This document shows positions 44,181-55,666 of a stretch of DNA of 64,000 nucleotides, in pieces. The stretch lies in assembly GCF_000002235.5 (NCBI RefSeq), contig NW_022145615.1, forward strand, positions 32,433,594-32,497,593. Reading direction: 5' to 3'. The notes under the pieces are model-generated. The model was not told the origin of the DNA, made no database searches, and saw nothing but the letters and a program-made list of their open reading frames with translations. The first letter of the stretch is position 1. Each line of letters starts with the position of its first letter. The stretch is from Strongylocentrotus purpuratus (Eukaryota > Echinodermata > Echinoidea > Camarodonta > Strongylocentrotidae). The translations under genes and the position numbers were made by a program.

Positions 44181-46929
44181 ATGAAAAAATCGAAGACAGG
44201 AACAGGGAAAAACTGTGCAGTGGTTGGATGCACAAACAATAGTAAAAAACTTCGAAAATGGAAACTATTGGTGTGTGAAATTCATTCACCTTTGACGCAC
44301 GATGAATGTGAGTGCTTGCAACCTTACCAAATGCACCGTTTCCCAAATGGACGTTATCATGATTCTGCCCGAAAACTTCAGGAGTGGTTGAAAAATATAA
44401 ATCGCAAGAATTTTATACCAAATGCCAACAGCAGGGTGAGTTTTTCAATTTTTTCTTTCTTTTACAACCTTTGCCAACTAAACAAAAATTTACAACGGAT
44501 TAAATTTAAACAGTCTAACAAGTTAAGTTAACGTTAGCTAGCCTAAGTTAGATCTAGACTAAGTAATCTAGTGACTGTCGACCGAAGAATTCTGTCACCC
44601 CTTCCCTAAACCAGGGACAGAATTCTTTGGTCTATTAAAGATCTAACTAATAGATCTAGTAGATCTACTCGGCAAATTCTTCAACGTTAGATGGGTGGGT
44701 TTACTTTAGTCATTTGGCAGCAGTGACGTAATGAGGGCTTCGCCAAATTCTGTTGAAGTATAAGTTGAAGTGGTATCCGGACAACTACCCCCCGGAAGTT
44801 TACCGCCCGGACAACTACCCTGCTTCCTGCCCCCAAGGACAATTACCCCCCCCCCCTGGAAATTTACCCCCCCCCCCGGAAAATTACCCCCCAAGGACAA
44901 CTACCCCTGGACAACTACCCCCTGGACAACTATCCCCTGGATATATAAACTACCCCCCCTTAGGACAACTACCCCCCTTAGGACAACTACCCCCCAGGAC
45001 AACTACCCCCAGGGTTAGGTTTAGGGTTAGGGGTAGTTGTCCGGGGGGTAGTTGTCCTAGGGGGTAGTTGTCCTGGGGGGTAATTTTCCGGGGGTAAATT
45101 TCCGGGAGGTAATTCCTTGGGGGGCTATTTTATTTATTGCTGCTTTATTCTCTTATGCAGGTGTGTTCTGTCCACTTCAAGGATGGCAAACCAACTGCAG
45201 ACCAGCCGTATCCATTCCAATGCTTGGGTTACAAGAGTTATGTAAGTTAATTTACCACTTAATTTACCACAATCTTGTTCTATACTATTCTTTAAAAAAC
45301 CACACACATAGAATAGCCAATGAATTGTAATAACAATCTGACATTTTGAAGAAAGAAAAGAGTGGAAAGAAAATTCAATGATAGATTTTAGACTATTTTA
45401 GACATTTAAAATGATCTTCTTTTTGTATTTAATTTGTTTTTCTAATGATGCCATGTATCCCCCCCCCCCCCATTGAATTTATGTTTTAAAATTTAAAAAA
45501 AATAGTTGGGGGGGAGGGTAGAATTACGAACATGAAATTTGCGAAATATACCCCCTTCAATTTTCTCTTTTCTTTTTCTAGGGAGGGGCGTGAATTTTGT
45601 CCTTCAATTAAGTATGATTGTGATGAACTTCAAATTCCTTACATTATTAATTTATCATTATTTTTATTATTAATACTATTTGATCTGTAACAGAAACGAC
45701 TGACTCCTGGAAGGCCACAGCCAAAGCGACGAGTGCCACTCAACTCGACAGACATGGCGACTGATGACGAACAGCCTAATGAACTGCCTGACAATGATGA
45801 GGGAGGGAATGGCACTACTCACACTTCTATGCAGACCGAAACGCCAAAGATGGAGGATTCCCCTTTTAAGTGGCAGGATATCCCCCTTCAAGATCACAAC
45901 TATGCCATTAAGGACCAATCGTGGCGCACCGTGTCAAAAGCATCACAAACAGACCATTGTCCTGAAGCATCTGTTACAAACATGGATAATTGTGTCGTGA
46001 AATTTTACACAGGATTACGTTTGGCTGTGTTTTGGGCATTTGTAAATTCTCTTATCATGTCTTTGTCCTCTATACCGAATTTTAAAATTGCGGTCCACGA
46101 TCAGATTCTTCTTCTTCTCATGAGGCTTAGACTAGGCTTAATGTTCACAGACCTTGGAGTACGATTTCGCATCTCCAGGACGACAGCATGTACAATATTT
46201 TCTACATGGTTGCCACTCATGGCAAACTACATGAGATGTAACATAATCTTCTGGCCGCCACGTGACACTCTGGCAAGAATTCGGCCCAAAAGCTTCGCTA
46301 CTTTCCATCCGAAAGCTACCTGCATTATAGACTGTTTCGAGATCTTTGTACAAAGACCATTAAATCTGATGAAACGAGCCCAAACTTATTCAAACTACAA
46401 AAGCCATAACACATACAAGGCGCTTTACTGTATTGCACCTAATGGATTTGTGTGCTTTGTCTCGAAACTCTTTGGTGGACGTGCAAGTGACACTTTTATT
46501 TCAAGAAATTGTGGTTTTGGGGAACATTTGTTACCAGGGGACGAAGTGCTAGCCGATAGAGGCTTCACCATTACGGACATTTTACCACCAGGTGTAAAAC
46601 TGTCGATCCCAACATTCACGAGGGGATTCAAAGACCGTCGCCTACCCGAAAAATGTGTGACGGAAACCAGACGAATTGCAAATGTACGGATCCATGTCGA
46701 GAGGGCGATCCGACGTTTGAAATGTTTCAAAATATTGAGTAGCACAATCCCTGCTACTGTTCAAAATGTTGATGACATTTTAATTGTATGTGCTGGCTTA
46801 TGTAACCTGCAGCCCCTCTTGATTAATGAAGAAAGTGAATCAATGGACAGTGATAACAGTGAGGACACTGGCAGTGAAGGAAAAATTATTTTGGTTCTGA
46901 ACAATAACTTAAGAATCATTTATGATTAA
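44181..46929 (+). CDS. THAP-domain DDE transposase, ISL2EU type
   Basis: Cut-and-paste transposase with a zinc-coordinating THAP DNA-binding domain. Three exons, phase 0 at both joins: 44181-44435, 45161-45241, 45694-46929, giving 523 residues. THAP motif: CAVVGC near the start, the W of EWLKNI, then VCSVHF at the start of exon 2, completing C2CH. Exon 3 carries a helix-turn-helix-like region (DLGVRFRISRTTACTIFSTW) and a DDE_4 catalytic core: D in IIDCFEIF, D in EVLADRGF, E in HVERAIRRLK. All three acidic residues are present. I start at 44181 because it immediately precedes the THAP domain; an upstream in-frame ATG at 44133 is also possible. Its partner is the convergent YqaJ gene. The frame is intact, so the protein may be functional. 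Confidence 0.93.
44773..45125. repeat. Inverted GGACAACTACCCC arrays around a telomeric core
   Basis: Lies in intron 1 of the THAP gene. The left arm (to about 45012) has GGACAACTACCCC units and GGAAATTTACCCC / GGAAAATTACCCC variants. The right arm (45030-45125) has their complements in reverse order. Between them is AGGGTTAGGTTTAGGGTTAGGG. Same minisatellite family as 12074-12426. Confidence 0.85.
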
Positions 46930-47004
46930 ATGGTTTTCAAGTTATCGGAATGAAAGAAAACAAGTTGTACTCTCGCAAGGTAAACTTCCTGCAAAAAAGG
47001 AAAT
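46930..47004 (+). other. 3' flank of the THAP gene
   Basis: Short flank after the stop codon, likely 3' UTR. No polyadenylation signal was identified with confidence. Confidence 0.3.
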
Positions 47005-47870
47005 GTCAGTAGGAGTAGTCCCCCTACCATATTAAAGGAGGAGTACTTGCTCCGATTTTTGTTATTTCTATTTATAAATGATATATATCACCAGCTATTA
47101 AATCTGGAGTTATAACAATATGCTGATGATGTTATAATATGAGACTGGGAAAGATGTGCAATCTATAACCTCTGAATATTTATTTCACATTTTAATCTTT
47201 TTCCAATGTTAACAGGACCTTGTTGAAAACAATATACCTGAACATGTTATCCTGTTTAAAGATGTTTTAATAAATAATTGATTAATTAAAGCAATTAATG
47301 GTAGACTACATGTATTTACATGTTAGTGTATTTAAGCATGTTTTGAGCCCAATCAATTACATCTAGAGATATGCTGATGATGTTATAGTATATGAGACTG
47401 GGAAAGATGTGCAATCTATAACCTCTAGATTACTATCAAATATTTATTTCACATTTTAATCTATTTTCAATGTTAACAGGACCTTGTTGAAAACGATATA
47501 CCTGAACATGTTATCCTGCTTCAAGATGTTTTAATAAATAATTGATTGATTAAAGCAATCAATGGTAGACTACATGTATTTACATGTTAGTGTATTTAAG
47601 CATGTTTTGAGCACAATCTATTACATCTGGAGATATGCTGATGATGTTATAGTATGAGACTGGGAAAGATTTATCTATAACCTCTAGATTACATATTTAT
47701 TTCACATTTTAATCTATTTTCAATGTTAACAGGAACTTGTTGAAAACACAATATACCTGAACACTGTTATCCTGTATAAAAATGCTTTAATAAATAATAG
47801 ATTGATAAATTAAAATAATTAATGGTAGACTATTTGAGTGTATTTGAGCATGTTTCTAAACATTTTTGTC
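47005..47870 (+). pseudogene. Decayed LINE reverse transcriptase with tandem triplication
   Basis: At 47005-47170 the three frames together preserve a reverse-transcriptase core (GGVLAP, then INDIYHQL, then YADDVI) with frameshifts. The segment starting TATGCTGATGATGTTATA is then repeated three times (about 47119, 47371, 47633) with a period of about 255-265 bp including flanking sequence. No copy is coding. Confidence 0.7.
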
Positions 47871-48106
47871 AAGAAGGGGGAGGGGGTGGTGGAATCTATG
47901 TGCTAGGTTCCTTTAAAAAAAAAACCTTTTGATCAAGATTGACTTCGATCGTGATCTTCATGATTTATATGCCACTCACGCCGACCTCACAAATGAGGAC
48001 CAATCACATTCATCATTACAGGCATTCCATGTTCTTTGATGCCCTTGAAATCGGTAACATAGTTTGGTTTTACATGTGAAAGGTATGTGTGTGTGTGTTT
48101 GTTAAT

Positions 48107-48704
48107 TACAGTCCACTCCCGTTATAACGAGGTGCCCGGGACCAAGCCAATTACCTACTAGTGTAATGAAATATCGTTATACTGAACACATAGGCACACG
48201 TATAGACACATGTGCACATGCTTGAAGTTGGGACCAGGAAATTGAACTTGTTCTAACGAAATCTCGTTGTACTAGTATGTTGAAATGACTAGCTAGAAAA
48301 TACATATCTTTGTATTGAATGTTCTTGCTCATGTACAATAAAATAACGTGTGTATTAAAATTCCTGACTTTTGCGCCTAAAATCTCAGTTCCAAACATTC
48401 ATTATGCTATTTTGCTGGTCACTTATGCCCCTTTATTCTACACTGTCTGACTTCATCTGTCCTTTCTCTCTCTATTTTTCATTACTTCGTTCTTTTTTCC
48501 CACCAATTTTCTTGTATAATACTCCACTCCCGTTATAACGAGGTGCTCGAGACCAAGCCAATTACCTCGTTATAACAAAATCTCGCTACATGTATACTGA
48601 ACACATAGTTACATGTGCGCATGGTTGAAATCGGACTAGGAGAAATGCCTCGTTATAACAAAATCTTGTTCTATCTGTGGTTATTATAACGGGAGTAGAC
48701 TGTA
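48107..48704. mobile_element. Two pogo-like MITE copies
   Basis: The left copy starts CAGTCCACTCCCGTTATAACG at 48109 after a TA. A second start (CTCCACTCCCGTTATAACG) lies at about 48522. The right end TTATAACGGGAGTAGACTG ends at 48702, followed by TA. The first copy seems to lack its right end. Confidence 0.7.
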
Positions 48705-49860
48705 CTGCTCTTTCTCTCTCTCTCTCATTTCTAAAAATTCTATTTATCACAAAATCATTACAAGGGAAAGGATATAATGGAAGTAATGGGCCATACGATG
48801 TTAGTTTACTAATCGTATTCTTGAGATGCATTTAACCATCATCATCATCATAGTTATCTACATTTAATCATTAATTAATAAAGATATCCTCACATAATTC
48901 AACATTCATAATCTTTTTCTAAGCTGATCTATTATACAAAGTCTTATTCTTTATTTGTATACAGCAGAAGGCATGAGCTGGAAAGGAATATGCAAGACAA
49001 TGCTTAGTTCATAATTGATATTAGTTTTCAACAAGTTTTTTATTTGAGCTGAAAATCTACGTTAACACATGCCTCACAGTCAAGTATCAACTGACTCTAC
49101 AATCTACACACTTTTCCAATGACCAGCGAGGAGGATGATTACTTGACGAACAAAAGGTTGAATAATTGCACTTTAACTGCTGGTAAAACAAAGCATATTT
49201 AGATTCAGTTAGAGTGCATACATGTAGATTGATATTTCTAAATGCATATAGAGCATTATTACCTATACAAGGCATTTTAGCTGCAAAATAAAAACTTGTA
49301 TTTTGCGCGCTACTACGAATCCCCAACCGGAGGAGGAAACATTTGCGATGTCGCCTTCTTCCGGGTTTTCCCTGTAGACCACTTTACAAAAACAGAGGGC
49401 GATATTGAGCGATGTTCCACCCTTAAAGATGAAGTTGAGTTCTGGTCATGTGATTGCATTGTGAAAGAAACGGTGTGGAATCGACCAGAAAAGGTTGATC
49501 ATCTAGCATATAAGAATTTGTGTGTATTGCAAGGTTGTGGAATCATCAAAATGATAAGAAATTTGGCCAAGTCTTGGTAAAGTTACAAACACTGTACACA
49601 GAAAGATGTATATGGGACTACACAGACACGTGGCGTAAAAATCCTACCCCCGAGTTTTACGATGTTACATGACATATTTAGAATATGAAGGCATTTGAAA
49701 AGCCATGCTTTTCAGGGAACATGTCCTATCTGATGTTCTTCCACACTTGCATAATAAGAATGATAACGCTCACAAATCATTTTTCACCTCTTCCCAGAAC
49801 TCAACCTTCTCTTTAAAAAAAATTAATTTTTTTTTTTTTTTTAAATAAAATAGGTAATAA
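48705..49860. other. Intergenic, no gene recognised
   Basis: Contains a 94-codon plus-strand frame at 49296-49580 without a recognisable domain, and a poly-T/A run at about 49818-49842. Confidence 0.4.
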
Positions 49861-49861
49861 T

Positions 49862-50006
49862 AATTATATTGACTGGGCTTCTTTCGGGGTACATCAGACA
49901 TATTGACCGCGCTAAGACCATATTGCCCTTGTCTTCGACTCGGGGCAATATGATCTGAGCTTGGTCAATATTTCCGATGTACCCCTCAAGCCTAGTCAAT
50001 ATAATA
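49862..50006. repeat. 145-bp near-perfect hairpin
   Basis: The left arm, with TATATTGACTGGGCTT, GGGGTACATC and CATATTGCCC, is followed after a loop of about ten bases (GTCTTCGAC) by the complementary arm ending CCTAGTCAATATAATATAA. It is either a foldback MITE or a transcript hairpin. Confidence 0.75.
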
Positions 50007-51343
50007 TAAATGCGCCATCTTTCGATAAGAGTTACATAGTTTGTACAGGCTCTCAATTCAAATAAAGAAGAGAGTGAGATAATGGATAGACAGCCTAAAA
50101 TATTTTGTTTTGACATTTTAACTTCTGAATGTGTTTAAGAGTTTTTATAATATTTTATGAATGATTTTTTGTTTTTGTAAACTTGCTGAAGCTCCACTGT
50201 CAAAAAAAAAATTATAAAAAAAATAAAAATAAATAAAAATAAAAATAAAAATAATCTTCCAGATCTCATTCCCCTTGTAGGTCAGACATCCTTTAGCATC
50301 ACACAGAATACATAGGCTATGAGGGGGGTAAATTGTACATGAAAACTGCCATTCTATTATGAGCATGTGCTAAGCTAGGGGAAAATACACTCCACCCTCT
50401 ATTGTAGAAGATGGTTGTGTAGTCGACAGGTGTATGTTGTTTCCTTAGGGTGGAGCATAGCAAGTTTGCAAAAAATATATATGTTTCAAAACATATTTTT
50501 ATCAAACACATTCAGCAGTTTTAAATATCATAAGTTATATGTTCAGGACTTCAAACCAACTGGAATCAGCTTGCACTTACATGGCACAGCCACAGTGATT
50601 CTGTTTTGAAAACAAAAATTGACAAAAATAAGATGCTTAAATAAACACAAATCTATTTACTGAAATTCGTTTTACTGAATGAGATAAGGGCTCAAAATAG
50701 TGCAAATACCGGTAATTTAATGTTATCTTCGGGTAAACTTTATATGCTCCTGACCACAATTTACAGGGCAGAATGTGTTGGTCTATCTGTTAACATAACT
50801 ACTATAAAGTGAATTTTTAAGACTTTAATTTCTTGAAAATGTTTGATATTTTTGTACATATATTCCCACTCCGAGAAAAGTTCAACCTATAAAAGCTCTT
50901 TGCAGAGATGATTCATACAAGAACTTGATTTAGGATTATCTTACTGATTTCCTGGAATTACAATTTTTACAAGAACAGGCAGTTTCATTTTTAATCCTAT
51001 TTTGTTTGAATATCCAATCATATGTTTTGCAGTTTACATTTTTAGAATACAAATTTGTGTAACTCCAGTTTTCAGAGCAAAGTACATGTAGCATAATGTA
51101 ATAAAAAACTTTTGAAAAACTGACAGTTAATAAGGACAGATACATTTTGGGTGTCACTGTGGGCTTCAGGTCAGGACTTTTCAGGGAAATTACTGTGTTT
51201 GACTCATTTCTTGAAATATACTTTAAATCATGGAGATCTACCAAAAAAGTATTTGATCAGCACAAAAGTGCAATGATAAGTTTTAATATTTTCTACTATT
51301 TCGGTAAATCTTTCTTGATTGATGTAGAACAATTTAGACATGT

Positions 51344-53904
51344 TTAGAGGCCCTTTATCTTCAAGTGTCCATGAGCTATCATGGTAGAAATTGCTGGAAG
51401 CAAGTGTCCAAAATACATTCCTCTAAGATGATGCAACTGTTTTCCCACCCACTCCTGATCATACAGAACATCTACAATCACTTGCTCAGATGGTGTCCAC
51501 ACAAGAAAATTACACTTACTTTTACCAGAACAATGCATTGCTATTTGCACCTGGTAATAATAGCCAGAACCAGCTGTAGTTTGGCGTAGAACGTAGTTTC
51601 CATTCACAACACGTACATCATATTTGTTGGCCTGAAGCATGTTGGTTAAACTGCCATTGTACTGTTCAAGTTTCTTTTCAGTTGGGCATTTTATCTCTAA
51701 AATTGTGTCTCTGTCCACAATCCCATCAAGGCTAGCACCCAGCCAGTTGTCAGTTGGATGGACAACCAGTCCAGTAGATGTAATTTTCTTGCGGAAGGTG
51801 TGCTCATAGTAGCTCCGAGCTATCGGTTCACATTCTTGGCCATAGCGAGTAGAGGAGTTTCCCATGAATCTGTTATTGAGTTTTCTGTCCAACCAATTCT
51901 TTGGGTCGGCCTTCTTCGGCACTTCAAAAGCCCCACTACTTGTAATTCGGATCTTGCGTTGATCTTGCCATAGTGCTGAATCTTGAGATGTGGTAGCTGT
52001 TGCAAGGTGTTCACGCTGCTGCTCATCACAGGTAATGTACTTCTCATACACCTTGTTACAAAGATCACAATCTCGGGCCTCACAATTGCCATGGTTCTTC
52101 GGTAGGCCTAAATGGGCCTTATCTGATGAAAAGTTCACTGCCGTAGCCTTGAGAACATGATTTAAGATTGTCCCAGGGATGGCGGCCAGGCCAGCCACTG
52201 GATCAGTTGTTAAATGTCTGATGACATCTTCATCTGTTTCGAATGCCGTGGTTATTGCAAATGTTGATTTGGCAACAGTGTTGTCTCCAGCACGGATGTT
52301 TTCAACAGAGTCTGGGAGAACATTTGTCGACGTTGACTTATTCCACAAGCATTCCACATCTGTACATGCTACACCAATGTAGCCTTTGAGAGCGGCTTGG
52401 TTAATCTTGTAAGCAAGACCTGCTGTGTGGCTGCAGCATCTGCCTTGGTTAGCCATACAGTCACATTTAACTTCAAGTATTTCAGCTTTGTCTCTTTGTA
52501 TTGTCACTTCTACTTCATGGTACTTGTTAATGGATTGGGAGTATCGCACTTTTCCCTTCAGCACGATGACCTCTGTACTTCGCAAACGGTGTGTTATTTG
52601 ACCAACCCATCCAGATCTTAGATAGTTTTGTCCCTCAATCAGAGATCGGTAATTAGCATTAGGTTGCTCATCACAGGCCAAACGCTTTAAGAAGTAATCC
52701 TGGATACCTACCGAAAAAAGGGTGAAAAAGTACATACTATTTAATTCCTGCTCATGTAGTACATATGCCTAATGATTTTACAGTTTAAAGTTGTTTTTTT
52801 AAATTTAATTTCATTTTGAGACGTATTTTGCTCGTTCCTGCATTTCATTTTATTTCATTAATTTCAACATTCGCATTGTAAGCACATAGATCTTTGAAAA
52901 GAAACTTAACAAAACATTATTTTTTTTTTTAATGGTAGACCTATCATCTTTTTATGATCATGCTTGAACATGATCGCAGTCACTCTTTATCTCGCTCTCC
53001 CGGGTGCTCCATGCACAATTGCACACACACACATACCGCAATGCAGCAACATGAAGCGGATCTTCCCTGTTGAAACCCCATTGGCAATACTCTATCAGAT
53101 TAACACTATTTTATGAAGAAAATTAAGTAAAAAGTAATTGAACTACATATTGCATCATACCTTCTTCTGTTAGATATGGCCATTGCTGTAATCCCCCCAT
53201 GAATCCATATTTAATTTATTTAAAAAGAATTAAAACAAATAAAAAATTATAATTCATATAGATCTAGATCTAGAGTCTAGAAGGTCTAGATCTAGATCTA
53301 TTATAAGTAAGTAAATTGCATATGAACGCAATTTATCAATGTCATGCATCAGTGTGCATGGATGATCAGGATTTAATGATGTATTCATCTTCATTTTCAG
53401 TTTTTAAATACATTACTGGTCAATTTCTTTTTTGTTGACTGTACAAATGTGAACCATTATTTGTAAAAATTCACGAAGTGAAGACAATAACAATAAACAA
53501 TTCACTTTACTTTAGTCTATAGAATTGAAAAGGGAAGACGGTACCCATATCATTTATCATCTAAAAAAACTGACGAGAAAAAGGTGAATTAACACGAATA
53601 TTTTACTCCGAAACTCCACTGGAGCGACGGACAATTTACAATCAGAGGCTCTCCGCCGGTCGCGAAGCAGCAGCTGACGAGTAGCCTCGCCGTCAAGTGC
53701 CCCATAACTTTAGATTGTTTGATCGAGTCACTGAAGGTATGCAAGGCTGCCGATCTCGACTGTAACTTGTTAGACTTAACTTAGACTAGTATAAAAATAA
53801 TTGTTTTTTACTTCGTCTTCGTGATTGTTTGTGGTACAAATCATAGGCCTACCTTGATCTGTTAAAAAAGGCCACTGGCGAATGTCGTCGACCCAATTAT
53901 CCAT
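51344..53904 (-). CDS. SWIM zinc finger / YqaJ-type exonuclease
   Basis: Lambda-exonuclease-fold protein. The main exon is 51344-52707 and the first exon 53853-53904, giving about 471 residues; the join at phase 1 yields TDQGIQDYFLK. The SWIM finger is CDC...CCSH (CxC...CxH), a zinc-binding DNA- or protein-interaction module. The YqaJ nuclease follows with RITSSGAFE, GQECEPIARSYYE, LGASLDGIV, LEIKCP and YYYQVQIAMHC, which supply the expected E, D, ExK and Q catalytic residues. YqaJ nucleases accompany THAP-DDE transposases in ISL2EU transposons, and the gene lies convergent to one here. An alternative first exon at 53161-53200 is described separately. Frame intact. Confidence 0.9.
53161..53200 (-). 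CDS. Alternative first exon of the YqaJ gene
   Basis: An ATG followed by 13 codons (MGGLQQWPYLTEE) ends at a GTATGA donor in the same phase as the distal first exon (MDNWVDDIRQWPFLTDQ). Both encode a QWPxLT core and would join the main exon at the same glycine. The similarity suggests exon duplication and alternative promoters. Confidence 0.55.
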
Positions 53905-54268
53905 CTTGGTCTGGAAATTGTAGGGGGAGGGGAGTTGTAGCTACGATGTCTTCAAATCAATAGCTATACAGCTCATCATCTCGTATTAAGCTGAACACCT
54001 ATATTAAAAAGAATGAACCCTAAATCAACCAAGTGCAATCAATTTTTCCTCACTTATTCCTTTTACCAATAAAAGAGGTCACTTTTAAAGACCAACAACA
54101 AAGCTTTGTCTTGTCACATTAGTCTTCACCTTATTAATATTATATCTAACTTAGCATCTGATAATTCAAATACTCAATACATCATTCTTTCTTTGTCCTA
54201 ACAGAAGAAAATGACACTATTAGCTTGATTAATTTAAATCATCCCAACAATAAGGCTTTCAAGAAACA
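53905..54268. other. Intergenic beyond the YqaJ gene
   Basis: Should contain the promoter and right end of the ISL2EU element. No clear terminal repeat was found by eye. Confidence 0.35.
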
Positions 54269-55121
54269 ACGGTCGTGTGTTATGAGCTCGCCACCCAAAT
54301 AGGGTGGTACTGTTACGCTCTTTGCTATTTTTCAGCATTAATTTGTAAATTTTTCCAAAAGTAATAAAGTTTATTTAACAAGTTTGGTATCATTTTGAAG
54401 CTCAATTAGTGTGCTAGCTCCCTGTGAAATATCATTGTTCTAGACTCTGGCGGAGTTACGACGTTTTAAGTAGGGGACAGTAGGGGTGGTGCCGGAAGCG
54501 GCGCAGCCTGTACAAAGTCAATGGGAAATTTGAGATTTTGTGGTTGATTTTGGGAAAACTTAAATTTCTCTGCCAATTTTTGGAATATGACTATAAATTT
54601 GGTACCAAATTGAAGCTTATGAGCTGCTTTATACCATCATATCACTAAAAAATGGGTTTAATGTTGCAATAGTACTTGGCAAGATCCAACCACCTAACAA
54701 CTTTGAAAATCGCTATTTGTTTAATGCTAAAGTTCAGGTCATTGTATTTTTAATTCTAAAACTGTAAACCATAGGGAATTATACATTGTTTGAAAGGTTT
54801 TAATGTCTTCTACCAGAATATAACAATATTTTTGCCATTTAGGTGATGTAGATATTGTTATGTAAAAACAATGAGATTTTAAAAAAAATGTAAATTTCTT
54901 CAGACTAGATGTCTAGTCCTCGTAACTTTTTTATCTTGCACATGGTATACTTTTTTAATGCAGATTTAGATTCCTTGTGGAATTTCCTTTCAGAAAATGT
55001 ATACTTTTGTAGGGTAGGGTGTATACTTTAGGAGATACAGGTTTTTGAAGTGAAGAAGGCGCTGTGCGTAGTAAACTTGGCATGTAACGCAAAAGGCGGC
55101 GACCTTATAACACACGACCCA
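54269..55121. mobile_element. 850-bp element with GGTCGTGTGTTAT inverted ends
   Basis: The left end reads GGTCGTGTGTTATGAGCTCGCC. The right end reads GGCGACCTTATAACACACGACC, an inverted match at about 20 of 22 positions. No coding sequence inside; the interior is AT-rich. No clear target duplication. Probably a non-autonomous DNA transposon. Confidence 0.65.
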
Positions 55122-55184
55122 ATCCATATTAACCAGTTTGCTTTACAATATATAACATCACTCTCTGTGTCGTATGTATAGATA

Positions 55185-55600
55185 TCATAAATGAATTAAA
55201 CAAATAAAATTCATGGATAACATTACTGAATATTCTATTGGTTAATAATTTGTGATCTATAGACTAGATCTAAAATTATTAACCAATAGAATATTCAGTT
55301 ATTTTCATGCAAGTCTTCATACAACAATGATCATGAAAACATTTAAACATTAAACATTGTGTAATCGTACCTCCTGAAATAGAGTACCAGAAGAACTGTC
55401 TATCAAGGCAGGCCCACACGGTCCCTGTCCTGATCACTCGGACCACTGCAGCCGACCACCTTCACGACCGTACCAGCCAACTGCAAGTTCCATCCACGAA
55501 AGAACTCCTAAATAAATGAACACATCATTTCCTTATAATATCCATTATGAAATTATCAAAACCAAACATAGATTAGTCCTCAACAGTCAGGGGCGGCGGA

Positions 55601-55666
<66 letters not shown>

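Noticed and set aside
45733..46929. Transposase starting at the internal ATG 45733
   Set aside because: The frame is open upstream to a good acceptor at 45694 and joins two earlier exons that complete a THAP domain, so the start lies at 44181.
49296..49580. 94-codon plus-strand frame
   Set aside because: No recognisable domain, no splice partners found, and similar-length frames occur by chance in this sequence.
55370..55500. Conserved exon in the 0.63-kb tandem units (frame with RTGTVWACLDRQFFWYSISG)
   Set aside because: The other units have a stop codon in the same frame and no start or splice context supports it; conservation reflects recent duplication.
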